This document shows, piece after piece, positions 46,778-59,456 of a stretch of 64,000 nucleotides of DNA. Within the stretch, counting starts at the first letter, position 1. Each line of letters starts with the position of its first letter. The notes under the pieces are model-generated. The model saw only the letters and a program-made list of their open reading frames with translations. It did no database searches and had not been told where the DNA came from. Made by a program: the position numbers and the translations under genes. This DNA is from Dugong dugon (Eukaryota; Chordata; Mammalia; Sirenia; Dugongidae): positions 67,356,319-67,420,318 of the forward strand of contig CM057471.1 of NCBI GenBank assembly GCA_030035585.1, read 5' to 3'.

Positions 46778-49700
46778 ATGACAGCCGCAAACTCACATCT
46801 ATTGATAATTACACTGAATGTAAATGGACTCAATGCACCCATAAAGAGACAGGGAGTGACAGAATGGATGAGAAAACAGGATTCATCAATATGCTGTCTA
46901 CAGGAGACACACCTTAGAAAAAAAGATGCAAATTTATTAAAAGTCAAAGGTTGGAAAAAAATATATCAACCTAACAACTACCAAAAAAGAGCAGGGGTGG
47001 CAATTCTAATCTCAGATAAAATAGACTTTAAAACAAAATCTACCGTAAAAGACAAAGAAGGACACCATATAATGATTAAGGGGACGATGCATCATGAAGA
47101 CATAACCATAATAAACATCTACGCACCCAATGACAGGGCTCAAAAATACATAAAACAAACTCTCACAACACTGAAAAGAGAAATTGACAGTTCCACAATA
47201 ATAGTAGGAGACTTCAAGACACCGCTCTCAGTAAGGGACAGAACAACTAAGAAGAAACTCAGCAAAGATACAGAAGACCTAAACGGCACAATCAGCCAAC
47301 TTTACCTCATAGACATATATAGAACACTTCATCCAAATGATGCAAAGTACACATTCTTTTCCAATGCACATAGAACGTTCTCCAGAATAGACCACATCTT
47401 AGGCCACAGAGCAATCCTCAACAAGATCCAAAATGCTGAGATAATTCAAAGTATCTTCTCTGACCACAATGCCATCAAGGTAGAAATTAATAATAAAAAG
47501 ATCAAGGAAAAAAAAATCAGCTACATGGAAACTGAATAATACCCTCCTTTCACATCACTGGGTAATAGAAGAAATCAGAGATGGAATCAAAAAATTCCTA
47601 GAATCAAACGAGAATGAAAACCTTTGGGACACAGCAAAGGCAGTCCTCAGAGGACAAATTAGAGCAATAGATGTACATATCAAAAAAGAAAAAAGGGACA
47701 AAATCAAAACATTAACTACAGAACTCAAACAAATAGAAAGAACAGCAAAAAAAAAAGCCAACAACCACCAGAAGAAAGGAAATAGTAAAGATCAGAGCAG
47801 AAATAAATGAAATAGAGAGCAGAAAAACAATAAAAAGAATCCACAAAACCAAAAGTTAGTTCTTTGAAAGAATCAACAAAATCGACAAACCACTGGCCAG
47901 AATGACAAAAGAAAAACAGGAGAGAACACAAATAACCCAAATAAAAAATGAAATGGGGGGGCCTTACAACAGACCCAACTGAAATAAAAAGGATTATAAC
48001 AGAAAATAATGAAAAACTATACTCCAACAAATTTCAAAACCTAGGGGAAATGGATAAATTTCTAGAAACATACAGCCTACCCAAACTACAACAAAGTGAT
48101 GTTGACAATCTGAACAGACCCATAACAACAGAAGAGATTGAAAAAGCAATCAAAAAACACCCAACCAAAAAAAGCCCAGGCCAAGAGGGCTTCCCTGGAG
48201 AATTCTACAAAACACTTATGCAAGAGTTTGTACCAGTACTACTCAAGCTGTTTCAGAACATAGAGGAGGAAGCAACACTTCCAAATACATTCTATGAAGC
48301 CAGCAAAATGCTGATACCAAAACCAGGTAAAGAAGTCACAAAAAAAGGAAATTACAGACCAATAGCTCTCATGAATATGGATGCAAAAATTCGTAACAAA
48401 ATTCTAGCCAATAGAATACAGCATCATATCAAAAAAATAATACACCACGACCAGGTAGGATTCATACCAGGTATGCAAGGATGGTTCAACATTAGAAAAT
48501 CAATCAACGTAATCCACCACATAAATAAAAGCAAAGAAAAGAATCACATGATCATCTCAATTGATGCAAAAAAGGCATTTGACAAAGTCCAACACCCATT
48601 CCTGACAAAAACTCTGCATAAAATAGCTATAGAAGGGAAATTTCTCAACATAATAAAGGGCATCTATGCAAAACCAATGGCCAACATCATTCTTAATGGA
48701 GAGAGGCTGAAAACATTCCCCTTGAAAACAGGAACAAGACGGGGATGCCCTTTATCACCACTCCTATTTAACATTGTGCTGGAAGTTCTAGATAGAGCAA
48801 TAAGGCAAGAAAAAGAAATAAAGGACATCCAAATTGGTAATGAAGAAGTTAAACTGTCCCTGTTTGCAGATGATATGGTACTATACATAGAAAACCCTAA
48901 AGACTCCATAAGAAATCTACTGGAACTAATAGAAAGATTCAGCAGAGTAGCAGGATACAAGATAAACATTCAAAAATCAGTTGGATTCCTATACACCAAT
49001 AAGGAGAACAATGAAAAGGAAATCAGGAAAACAATACCATTTTCAATAGCCCCTAAAAAGATAAAATACTTAGGAATAAATCTGACCAGGGATGTAAAAG
49101 ACCTATACAAAGAAAACTACAAAACACCACTGCATGAAACCCAAAGGGATCTGGATAAATGGAAAAACATACCATGCTCATGGATAGGCAGACTCAACAT
49201 TGTGAAAATGACAATTCTACCTAAAGCAATTTACAAATACAATGCAATCCTGATCCAAATACTAACAACATTCTTCAAAGAGATGGAAAAACGAATCAGT
49301 AACTTTATATGGAAAGGGAAGAAGCCCCGAATAAGTAAAGCACTACTGAAAAAGAAGAAGAAAGTTGGAGGACTCACACTACCTGACTTCAGAACCTACT
49401 ATACAGCTACAGTAGTCAAAACAGCCTGGTACTGGTACAACCACAGACACATTGACCAATGAAACACAGTTGAGAACCCAGATATAAATCCATCAACCTA
49501 CGGTCAAATGATCTTCGACAAGGGCCCAAAGTCCATCAAATGAGGAAAAGACACTCTTTTGAACAAATGGTGCTGGCAAAACTGGATATCCATTTGCAAA
49601 AAAATGAAACAGGACCCATACCTCACACCGTATACAAAAACTACTTCAAAATGGACCAAAGACCTGAATATAAAGCCTAAAACTATAAAGTTCATAGAAG

Positions 49701-50590
49701 AAAAAATAGAACCAACACTACAGGCCTTAATACACGGCAGCAACAGGATACAAACCATAACCATCAACACACAAACCCCAATAGATAAGCTAGATAACTG
49801 GGATCTTCTAAAAATCAAACACCTATGCTCTTCAGAAGACTTCACCAAAAGAGTCAAAAGAGAACCTACAGACTGGGAAAAAATGTTTGGACAGTACAAG
49901 TCAGACAAAGGTCTAATCTCCATAATCTACAAGAAAATCCAACACCTCTACAACAAAAAGACAAATAATCCTATTAAAAAATGGGCAAAGGAAATGAACA
50001 GACACTTCACCAAAGGAGACATTCAAATGGCCAACAGACACATGAGGAAATGCTCGCGATCACTAGCCATTAGAGAAATGCAAATTAAAACCACAATGAG
50101 ATATCATCTCACCCCGGCATTACTGGCACAAATCAAAAACACTGGAAATAACAAATGTTGGAGGGGCTGCTGCGAGATCGGAACTCTTATGCACTGCTGG
50201 TGGGAATGCAAAATGATACAACCATTTTGGAAAATGATATGGCACTTCCTCAGAAAGCTAGAAATAGACGTACCATTCGATCCAGCAATCCCACTCCTAG
50301 GAATATATCCTAGAGAAATAAGAGTCGTCAGTCGAATAGACATATGCACTCCTATGTTCATGGCAGCATTGTTCACAATAGCAAAACGATGGAAGCAACC
50401 TAGATGCCCATCAACAGATGAATGGATAAACAAACTATGGTACATACACACAGTGGAGTACTATGCAACGAGAAAGAACAACAATGAATCTGTGAAGCAT
50501 CTCATAACATGGATGAAACTGGAGGACATTATGCTGAGTAAAATAAGTCAATCACAAAAGGACAAATATTGTATGAGACCTCTATTGTAA
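46778..50590 (+). pseudogene. L1 ORF2 (copy B), nearly full but broken
   Basis: About 1271 codons. The endonuclease (46778-47539) has NVNGLN, CCLQETHL and the later SDHNAIK. After a frameshift near 47515, the frame resumes, shifts again near 47950, then runs open for 504 codons (47948-49462), with the reverse transcriptase motifs [14 protein letters not shown] and FADD (48863-48874). In-frame TGA codons occur at 49460-49462 and near 49541, both where copy C has tryptophan. The C-terminal part (49559-50590) is open to the stop. In the GTRRGCP box, R replaces the Q seen in copies A and C. Confidence 0.92.
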
Positions 50591-51768
50591 AAAGCCATGA
50601 AAAAGTTCACACACAAAATGTAACAATCTTTGTTGGTTACCAGGGATGGGAGGGGTGGGGGGGAAATACTAAACAGGCAATAGATAAGTGGTATCTTGGT
50701 TGAAGGGTGAGACAGTACACAATACAGGAGAAACTAGCACAACTTGTACAAGGAAAGGTTATGGAAGCCCCATAGGCACATCCAAACTCCCTGAGGGACT
50801 GAATTGCTGGGCGGAGGGCTGTGGGGACCATGGTCTCGGGGAACATCTAGCTCAATTGACATGACACAGCCTATAAAGACAATGCTCTACATTCTACCTT
50901 GGTGAGTAGTGTCTGGGGTCTTAAAAGCCTGTGAGCAGCCATCTAAGATACTCCACTGGTCTCATCCCTTCAGGAGCAAGGGAGAATGAAGGGAACAAGA
51001 TATAAGGAAAAGATTAGTCCAAAGAACTTATGGACCACAGCTACCAAGGCCTCCACCGGGCTGAGTCCAGTACAGCTAGATGTTGCCTGCCTACCACCAC
51101 TGACTGCTCTGACCAGGATCACAACAGAGGGTTCTGGACAGCGCTGGAGAAGGATGTAGAACAAAATTCTGACTCACAAAAAAAAAGACCAGATTTACTG
51201 GCCTAAAGGAGATTGGAGAAACCCTGAAAGTATGGCCCCCAGACACCCTTTTAGCTCAGTGGTGAAGTTATCTCCAAGGTTCACCATTCAGCTTGGGAGT
51301 GGATAGCACCATAAAACCAAATGGGACTAATGAGGTACAATAGTCCAGTGACAAGGACCAGAAGGCAGAAGGGGACAAGGAAGCTGGTGATAGGGAACCC
51401 AAGGTTGAGTAAGGATATTGTTGATGTGTTGTGAGATTGTTAACCATTGTCATAGGGCAACATACGTAGTAACTGTTAAATGAGAAACTATTTTGTTCTG
51501 TAAGCCTTCATCTTAACTAAGAATAGCAGCACAATCGGAAAAGCATAGTCAATGTCACTGAACTGTGCATGTAGAAATTTTTGAAATGGTCTATCTTTGG
51601 CTATGTGTATTTTCACCAAAAAAAAAAAAGTTGAGAAGTTAGAAGGTTGACATGTTGTGGGGTTGTTAAACAATGTCACAAAACAATATGTGTACTACTG
51701 TTTCGTGAGAAACTACTTGTTCTGTAAGCCTTCACCTGAAGTACAATAAAATAAATAAATAAATAAAT
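50591..51768 (+). repeat. 3'UTR and stacked tail of L1 copy B
   Basis: A G-rich tract lies at about 50648-50664. The terminus has one module (about 51400-51505) ending in TTCTGTAAGCCTTCATCTTA, an intervening segment with an A-tract at about 51619-51630, and a second copy of the module (about 51645-51745) ending in TTCTGTAAGCCTTCACCTGA. The tail is an AAAT repeat. Confidence 0.8.
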
Positions 51769-51784
51769 AAAAATGACATTATGC

Positions 51785-52136
51785 TATATACACTGTTCTG
51801 TAATTTTCTCCGTCACTTAACATGCTATCAGACAATAGAGTAACAATGATAGTATAGCTTAGCAATGAATAGCTCCTGATCTGTTGTCATACTTCTAAAA
51901 TTTATACTGTGGGATCTGGTAAATAACTTTGCTAATCTCTAATTATTTTTTTCATTTGTAAAATGGGGATAATAATAATGCCTATCTCTCAGAATATGGA
52001 AAGAATAAACTGATAAAAGGCATGCGAAGCCCTTAGCTCAGTGTGTGGCATATATTGAGTGCTCAATAAATTTTGGCTACCATTAGCCATCTTATTTTTT
52101 TAAAGACAACATGACACTGAGTTATAAAAATGTACT
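51785..52136 (-). repeat. MIR remnant
   Basis: About 51900-52080 fits MIR in reverse sense (TGTAAAATGGGGATAATAAT and GAGTGCTCAATAAATTTTGG). Confidence 0.7.
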
Positions 52137-52347
52137 GTTATTGTTAGGTGCCATCAATTCCATTCTGACTCATAGCAACCGTATGTACAACAGAATGAAA
52201 CACTGCCTGGTCCTGTGCCATCCTCACATCTTTGCTCTGTTTGAGTCCAGTGTTGCAGCCACTGTGTCAATCCATCTTGTCCAGGGTCTTCCTCTTTTTC
52301 ACTGACCCTCTACCTTACCAAGCATGATGTCCTTCTCCAGAGACTGA
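52137..52347 (-). mobile_element. RTE 3' end fragment
   Basis: The plus strand begins TTGTTAGGTGCCATCAATTC and continues GTATGTACAACAGAATGAAA, then TTTTCACTGACCCTCTACCT. This is the reverse complement of the 3' end of the RTE at 31051-33943. Confidence 0.85.
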
Positions 52348-53940
52348 AAAATGCACTATAAATTGTCTAATAATTCACCTTTTCGTGGATATTTAGATTG
52401 TCTCCCCATGGGTTGTTTTTGTTTGATTGGTTGTTTTGGTTTGGCTTGGTATTGTAAACAATGCTACAGTAAAATATCTGTACATATATCTTTGTGTTAC
52501 ACATATATGGCTATTTCTATAGAATAGTTTTCTAGAAGTAGGATTACTGAATAAAGATATATAGAATTTTAATTCTGATAGAGATTACCAAAAAGCCTAT
52601 ACTGATTTACCCTCTCACTAACAGTGTGTGTGAGGGTCTATTTCTCTTTGTACATTATTTAAAAAAAAAATTAGTGCCAATATCATGGGTGAAAATTGTA
52701 TTCCGTGTCCAGTGTCTAATTAGAGTTTTTGTTTTTGTTTTTTTAGTACCAGTACGGTTGAACATTTTGCCATATGTTTTCTTTCGCAAATATATTGAGA
52801 TATTTTGAGTCTGTAGTTTATATTTTAGCTTTGCTTATGGTTCTTTTTGCTGTGATTTTCAAATTTTTGAAGAGTATTTTGTCATTCTTTCTTCTACATC
52901 TCATTTCTTGTTGAAATGGCATTCCCTCCCTAAAACCAAAAAAAATACGCACCTTTATTTTTGGATAGTCCTTATTTCATACTTTTTTTTGTTTTGTATT
53001 TTTACTTTTAGATTATTCATCTGTATGGATTTTATTTCTATATATGAGGTTATACAGATAGCTTTATTTTCACCAAATGTTCAGCCAATTGCCATAAATA
53101 TTGAATAATCCATCCTTTCTCCTCTGCTATGAAATGAACATTTATTATATGCTAAATTCCTATATAGATAAATCAAGATCTATATACATGTATAAATACA
53201 GAAATATAGAATTCTCTATATTGGTTCATTAATTTGTTTCTGTCTCTGTGTGCCAGTATCATATTGTTTTTCATTATTATATGCTTTGATTGGAGGTTGA
53301 AAAAGTTTCCTTTCATTATTCTAATTTTTTGTGAAAAGTATGTATCCTTAGACATTAACTCCTCTAGATGAATTTTAGAATGACCTTCTAAAGTTCCTTT
53401 AAAAATTCCATTGGAGTTTTTATTTGGGTTGCATTCAATTTTATTATTAGAGAAAGACTGAAGTTTTTAAATACACAGCCTTCCTTTTTAGGAGTATACG
53501 ATCTTCATTTACTCATATCTTACACCGTGCTCTGCTATAGATTCATCGGATAAATTTATTCCTATGTATTTTCTTTGCCATTGTGAACTGAATCTTTTTT
53601 CTCCTATTACATTTTCCTGATACAGGAAAGGTGTTTATATATTTATCTTGTATCTACACACGTTGATAAAATCTGCTTAGATTTTGATGGTTTTTTCAGA
53701 CAATTCTCTTAGACTTTCTAAGTAGAAAAGCATGCCACCGAAAATAATAATTTTTTCTGCATTCCACCTAAAATAATGATGATTTTGTCTCTTCTAATGT
53801 TTAAGCCTCCTATATTTTTAGGTTTGCCTTATTTCACTGGCTAAGATCTTCTTCTGAACAATGTAGCTTAATAGTGGTAACAGGTCATCCTTGTCTTGTC
53901 TTTTTCATGATACTAGGGAAATGGAACTCTTACACTTTAA
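52348..53940 (-). repeat. Old L1 ORF2 remnant
   Basis: Reverse-sense L1 phrases run through it, such as TAAACAATGCTACAGTAAAA, AGAAGTAGGATTACTGAATA and TAACAGGTCATCCTTGTCTT. No reading frame is left. Confidence 0.65.
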
Positions 53941-54329
53941 GTTATATATTTTTGTAATATTTGAATGTTTACAATGAGAACATCATTATTTTTTAATTGA
54001 ATATACATATATAACATATATATATATAAAATAAAGCTCAGCAATACAGGCTATCCCTGGTAGTATTCCTATTGTGTATCATCTTTGGATCAAGACCTTA
54101 TAATTAAAGTAGCCAGATCATGTTTGCCAAAAGCCATCAGTTTGCAAAACAAAAATGCTTATTCTTAAATAAACAATAAGGAGTTTTTCCTCTGAAGATT
54201 CTGGAAGTCTTGGCTCAATTTTATGAGTATCAAGCAGGGCAGGATTAAGGCACGTGAAGGCCCTAAACACTGATAATCTGTGGTTCCCCCTCCACTGCTT
54301 ACTCCCACATTCTAATGGGATATGCAAGT

Positions 54330-54378
<49 letters not shown>

Positions 54379-54661
54379 CTTAGCTATCCATGATGTAACT
54401 TCTTTTTAAATGTGACTATAATATGAGAGATTGAACACAAAAGTGGCATGTGCCATTTTAGCAGAATGAGATGAACAGTATTATAAAATTTTTAGTGGAT
54501 GCAGGGTACTAAGATTTTCACTATATACCACATTTTCTACAAAAAGAATATTCTACATATTCTACACATAGAAAATGAGTCTGTGAACTTAGTTTGTTTC
54601 AACAATGTAAAATTTTGTTGCTCTCCCACAATAAAAAATTGACTTTCACCGACTTTGCATT
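53941..54661. other. AT-rich non-coding DNA with GT microsatellite
   Basis: (GT)22 lies at 54333-54377 and a short TA-rich run at about 54000-54030. No gene seen. Confidence 0.6.
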
Positions 54662-54671
54662 AAATGGCTCA

Positions 54672-56794
54672 CGAAGCTTACATTTCAAGTTAGTCTCCCA
54701 TACAAAATTTTATGCATACATTGTTATGTGACCCTAATTGCTCAGTCCATTCTGCGACGACACACTCTTCCTTTCTGCCCCTGATTCCCCATGTTCATTC
54801 AACCAGCTCCTAACCCTCTCTGCCTTTCCATCTCACCTCCGGACAGAAGCTTCCCCTTTTTTCTCTTGTATCTACTTGAGCTAAGAGGCACACTCTTCAA
54901 GAGTATCACTTTATGTCCCACCGTCCAGTCCAATCCCTGTCGGAAGAGTTGGCCTCGGAAACTGTTTTAACTCTGGGCTGATAGAGAATCCAGGGGACAT
55001 GCTTTCTGGGGTACCTCCAGTCTCAGTCAGACCACTAAGTCTGGTCTTCCTACTAGAATTTGAGTTCTGCACCCCATCTTTCTGCTGCTCCATCAGAGAC
55101 TCTCTGTTGTGTTCCCTGTCAGCACGGTCATTGGTGGTAGCCAGGCACCATCTAGTTCTTTTGGTCTCAGGCTGATGAAGTCTCTGGTTTATGTGGCCCT
55201 TGGTCTCTTGGGCTAATACTTTCCTTGTGTCTTTGGTATTCTTCATTCTCCTTTACTCCAGGTGATTGGGACCAATTAATGCATCTTAGATGGCTGCTTG
55301 CAAGCTTTTAAGACCCCAGACACCACTCACCAAAGTAGGATGCAGAACATTTTCTTAATAAGCTTATTTCTCTAGGATATATTCCAAGTAGCGGGATAGC
55401 TGGATCATATGGTACTTCTATTTCTAGCTTTTTAAGGAAGTGCCAAATTGATTTCCAAAGTGGTTGTACCATTTTACGTTCCCACCAACAGTGTATAAGT
55501 GTTCCAGTCTCGCCACAACCTCTCCAGCATTTATTATTTTGTGTTTTTTGGATTAGTGCTAGCCTTGTTGGGGTGAGATGATATCTCATTGTAGTTTTGA
55601 TCTGCATTTCTCTAATGGCTAATAATCGTGAGTGTTTCTTCATGTGTCTCTTAGCCACCTGAATATCTTCTTTGGTGAAGTGCCTGTTCATACCCTTTGC
55701 CCATCTTTTAATTGGGTTATTTGTCTTTTTGTTGTTGAGGTTTTGCAGTATCTTGTAGATTTTAGAGATTAGACGCTGATCAGATTTGTCGTAGCCAAAA
55801 ATTTTTTCCCAGTCTGTAGGTTGTCTTTTGACTCTTTTGGTGAAGTCTTTTGATGAGCATAAGTGTTTGATTTTTAGGAGCTCCCATTTATCTAGTCTCT
55901 CTTCTGGTACTTGTGTATTGTTACTTAGGGTTCGTATTATGTTTATGCCATGTATTAGGACTCCTAGCACTGTCCCTATTTTTTCTTCCATGATCTTTAC
56001 TGTTTTCAATTTTATATTTAAGTCTTTGATACATTTTGAGTTAGTTCTTGTGCATAGTGTGAAGTATGGGTCTTGTTTCAGTTTTTTGCAGATGGATATC
56101 CAGTTATGCCAGCACCATTTGTTAAAGAGACTGTCTTTTCCCCAATTAATGGACTTTGGGCCTTTGTCAAATATCAGCTGCTCATAGGTGGATGAGCTTA
56201 TATCTGGATTCTCAACTCTGTTCCATTGGTCTATGTATCTGTTGTTGTACCAATACCAGGCTGTTTTGACTACTGTGGCGGTATAATAGCTTCTAAAATC
56301 AGTAGTACAAGCCCTACCACTTTGTTCTTCTTCTTGAGTAATGCTTTATTTATGCAGGGCCTCTTCCCTTTCCATATGAAGTTGGTGATTTGTTTCTCCA
56401 TCTCATTAAAAAAATGTGCGTGAAATTTGGATCAGGATTTCATTGTATCTGTAGATTGCTTTGGGTAGAATTAATATTTTCACTATGTTGAGTCTACCTG
56501 TCCATGAGCAAGGTATGTTTTTCCACTTATGCAGGTCTCTTTTAGTTTCTTGCAGTAGTGTCTTGTAGTTTTCTCCTTATAGATCTTTTACGTCTCTGGT
56601 TAGATTTATTCCTAAGTATTTTATCTTGTTGGGGGCTATTGTAAATTGTATTGATTTGGTAATTTCCTCTTCGAGGTTCTCTTTGTTGGTGTAAAGGAAT
56701 ACTGTTTTTTGTATGTTTATCTTGTATCCTGAAACTTTGCTGAAATCTTCTATTAGTTCCAATTGTTTTCTTGTGGATTCTTTGGGGCTTTCTA
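54672..56794 (-). mobile_element. LINE-1 copy E, 5'-truncated with internal deletion
   Basis: Same subfamily as copy C. The flanks AAATGGCTCA (54662-54671 and 56795-56804) form a 10-bp duplication. The 3'UTR joins ORF2 directly at about 55360. Compared with copy C, the bases equivalent to 20641-21183 (543 bp, covering the ORF2 end and the start of the 3'UTR) are missing, with AAG microhomology at the joint. The 3' end has little or no A-tail. Confidence 0.88.
55360..56794 (-). pseudogene. L1 ORF2 part, broken (copy E)
   Basis: 233 codons stay open at 55308-56009, ending [14 protein letters not shown] before the deletion joint. Upstream pieces include [20 protein letters not shown] near 56577-56762. 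The catalytic FADD lies beyond the truncation and is absent. Confidence 0.85.
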
Positions 56795-56804
56795 AAATGG
56801 CTCA

Positions 56805-57366
56805 TACTTTAATTTTGATGCTTACTTTGTAATAAACGCTATAATTATAAATGAACAGATGAAAAGATGCCATAAAATAAAATTTAATGATCAGAAAACT
56901 AATATTAAAACAAATTACTATATTTTATTTTTAGACAAATCTTTCATCTCTAACATGTTATAATTAAAAACATTTCTTTCTATTCTTTATTTTACAAGTT
57001 CTTCAATTATTTCATCACAATTAAGCTGGCAAACAAGATCTATTTCCATACATTAGAAGAATAATAAACTGAGTCTTTCTTGAATCATTGTTGCAGACTG
57101 AGGGTTTCTGAGTCTCTTTAAGGATGAAAATGAGCGTTCTGTTGTGCTGTTTGTGATCATTAAAGTTAGGAATATGCATGAAGCAGTTTCAACATTGGGA
57201 AATATGAATTGTATCTTATCTTCTATTATGGAATCTTACAAGCCAATATAAGTAAAATTTGTCTTTCCTGAATCTATTAACTTAGTTCCCATGTAAAAGT
57301 GAAAGTGTCATGCTTCTCTGTAAAGGTTTGCATTTAATCATTAGGATAAACGTGCACTAATTTTTG
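56805..57366. other. AT-rich unique DNA
   Basis: No gene or repeat recognised. Confidence 0.4.
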
Positions 57367-57371
57367 GATGC

Positions 57372-57854
57372 TGTCTTAGGCTGGGTTCTCTAGAGAAGCA
57401 AAACCAGTAAAGTGTATAAATATATATATAGAGAGAGATTATATCAAGGAAACAGCTCACGTGATTGTAAAGGCTAGAACATCCCAAGTCCGTGGGTCAG
57501 GGTAGAGGCCTCTCCCAAGTCACACAGCTGCAGAACCTGGCAAGCCCAAGATCGGAAGGTCGGAGAACAGGGCTCCCACTCACCGGCTGTGCAGATCGAC
57601 GAGTCCCAGATTCGGCAGATAAGCTGACAGCTCAAGTCCCAAGAACGGGAGATGAGACGACATGAAGCAGCCACAGGATCCAGAGAGAGCAAAAAGCCAG
57701 AACGTCTGCTTATATACAAATGTGGGCCACACCCCCAAGGAGACTCCCTTTCATCTGATTGGCTACTCACAGTATATTCAATCATGGGAGTGATTACATT
57801 AAAACATGGAGAATCATGGCCCAGCCAAGTTGACACACAATCTTAACCATCACA
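57372..57854 (-). repeat. ERV-L 3' LTR
   Basis: 483 bp, TGTGATGGTT...CTAAGACA on the minus strand. About 21 substitutions and three indels separate it from the 5' LTR by my hand alignment over roughly 460 bases. LTRs of one provirus are identical at integration, so this is the divergence since insertion, unless gene conversion occurred. Confidence 0.94.
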
Positions 57855-57866
57855 GTCCACCCCTTG
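57855..57866 (-). promoter_or_regulatory. Polypurine tract (plus-strand primer site)
   Basis: Read on the minus strand, AAGGGGTGGAC directly abuts the 3' LTR. Its position and purine content fit the plus-strand primer, although one T interrupts it. Confidence 0.65.
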
Positions 57867-58178
57867 TCAACTTGACACATGTACACATCTCCTTAAACCA
57901 TACATAATCTCTGAATAAAGACAATGAGAAAGTCATACTCGCGCCTAACACGATGCAACTAACACGTACAATTGAAAACGCACTAGCCCCATTTACAGCT
58001 TATATTTTATAAGTGAAGGAAACAAAAACATTCAATGCACACATACAAAGTACAAATACTCATAACAATTACAGTCCCCATTTCTGCAACTGGTCACATT
58101 GCCATAACTGGTATTTAGAACTACCTTCTTCCACCACCCATTCCGTATTTCCTTTCCCTCTGCAAGCACCTTAGCTGG
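57867..58178. other. Region between dUTPase and 3' LTR, no env
   Basis: No envelope-like frame, signal peptide or transmembrane segment is visible. It is too short for env. Confidence 0.7.
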
Positions 58179-58484
58179 TCATGGTTCTTTGCCTGGTGGG
58201 GTGACCCAAACCTTCATTCCTGAAGGGTCTGTGTCATTAGTAGTCTTATCAGAATTAGGTTGCTGTAGTTTTCCATTGACTTTAATCACAGGGCATGGTA
58301 GTACTAAGAGACACCCCAAGGTATCTCCTGCATTCCAGACATACTCTTCTTTACCTCCATTATGTAATATCAATCTGATTTCCTCTTGGTAATCAGGATC
58401 AATCACACCAGTCAGTATGGTAACTCCCTTCTTTGCCTGTTGAGCCAGATTCATAAGGAGCCCAAAGTGGCCAGGTGGCATTCT
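58179..58484 (-). pseudogene. ERV-L dUTPase domain
   Basis: dUTPase turns dUTP into dUMP and limits uracil in viral DNA. The stretch has PPGHFGLL (a motif 2-like loop) and GVIDPDYQEEI (the motif 3 region, residues 25-35 of the local frame, including the substrate-pocket Asp and Tyr), then GDTLGCLLVLP (motif 4-like). The glycine-rich fifth motif is not seen. It is in the same frame as the integrase, separated by one TGA at 58485-58487, so it was probably the C-terminal end of pol. It is catalytically doubtful and untranslatable as part of a polyprotein in this copy. Confidence 0.85.
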
Positions 58485-59456
58485 TCACTTCCAGTTCAAT
58501 GGAATCAGTGATGTGTCTCCAGGTGGGAGCATTCCTCCTTTTGGAACTAAGACCTCTAGGCCTGCAAAGCATAAGGTCAAGTGGACAGGAAGCAAAAATC
58601 TTGCAAGTGGGTCACTAGGGGTAATAGTGAGTGGTGCCACTCCCATTTCCACCCCTTGATTCCTGGACCCATGAATCCTGGCTATGGGAGAAACAGCCCC
58701 ATATATTGGACACTGGTTTAAAGCATATACAGCCTCCTGGAGAACACTGCCCCAACCCTGCAAGGTATTGTCACCTAGCTGGCACCGTAATTGTGTCTTT
58801 AGAAGGCCATTCCATCGTTCTATCAAGCCAGCTCCTTCAGCATGATGGGGAACATGGTAAGACAAGTGAATTCCATGAGCATGGGCCCACTGCCGCACTT
58901 CATTTGCTGTGAAGTGAGTCCCTTGATCTAAAGCAATGCTGTGTGGGATACCATGACAGTGGATAAGGCATTCTGTAAGTCCACAAATGGTAGTTTTGGC
59001 AGAAGCATTGCGTGCAGGGAAGGCAAATCCATATCCAGAGTAAGTGTCTAGTCCAGTAAGGACAAAACGCTGCCCTTTCCATGATGGAAGTGGTCCAATG
59101 TAATCAACTTGCCACCAGGTTGCTGGCTGATCACCTCGAGGGATGGTGCCATACCAGGGACTCAGTGTTGGTCTCTGCTGCTGGCAGATTAGGCACTCAG
59201 CGGAGGCTGTACCCATGTCAGCCTTGGTGAGTGGAAGTCCATGCTGCTGGGCCCATTCATAACCTCCATCCCTACCACCATGGCCACTTTGTTCATAAGC
59301 CCATTGAGTAACAGCAGGAGTAGTTGAGGAAAGAGGATGAGTGGTTTCCACAGAACACATCATCTTATCCACTTGATTGTTAAAATCATCCTCTGCTGAG
59401 GTCACCCTTTGGTGAGCATTCACATGAGACACAAATATCTTCACGTCTTTAGCCCA
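58485..59456 (-). pseudogene. ERV-L integrase domain
   Basis: Integrase joins viral DNA ends to the host genome. The frame is open for 319 codons. The zinc-binding part includes H55, H68, C84 and C87. The catalytic triad is visible: D114 (WQVDYIGPL), D173 (ALDQGTHFT) and E209 (LIERWNGLLK), with 35 residues between the second D and the E, as the family requires. It is in frame with RNase H but cut off by TAA at 59457-59459, so it is a pseudogene segment despite intact catalytic residues. No chromodomain was recognised. Confidence 0.93.

Larger units (their letters stand above)
43399..51768 (+). mobile_element. Full-length decayed LINE-1, copy B
   Basis: An 8.4-kb L1: 5'UTR 43399-45318, ORF1 45319 to about 46350, ORF2 46778-50590, then the 3'UTR and tail. 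The flanks AAAAATGAGATTATGC (43383-43398) and AAAAATGACATTATGC (51769-51784) form a 16-bp duplication with one mismatch. It is the same subfamily as copy A. Fewer disabling changes are visible in its ORF2 than in that of copy A, but it is still inactive. Confidence 0.94.

Noticed and set aside
55360..55370. Spliced L1 retrocopy as explanation of the copy E joint
   Set aside because: The missing segment does not begin with GT or end with AG at the joint in any shift allowed by the microhomology.
57867..58178. Possible remnant of an envelope gene
   Set aside because: No signal peptide, transmembrane stretch or cysteine pattern, and the length is far too short.
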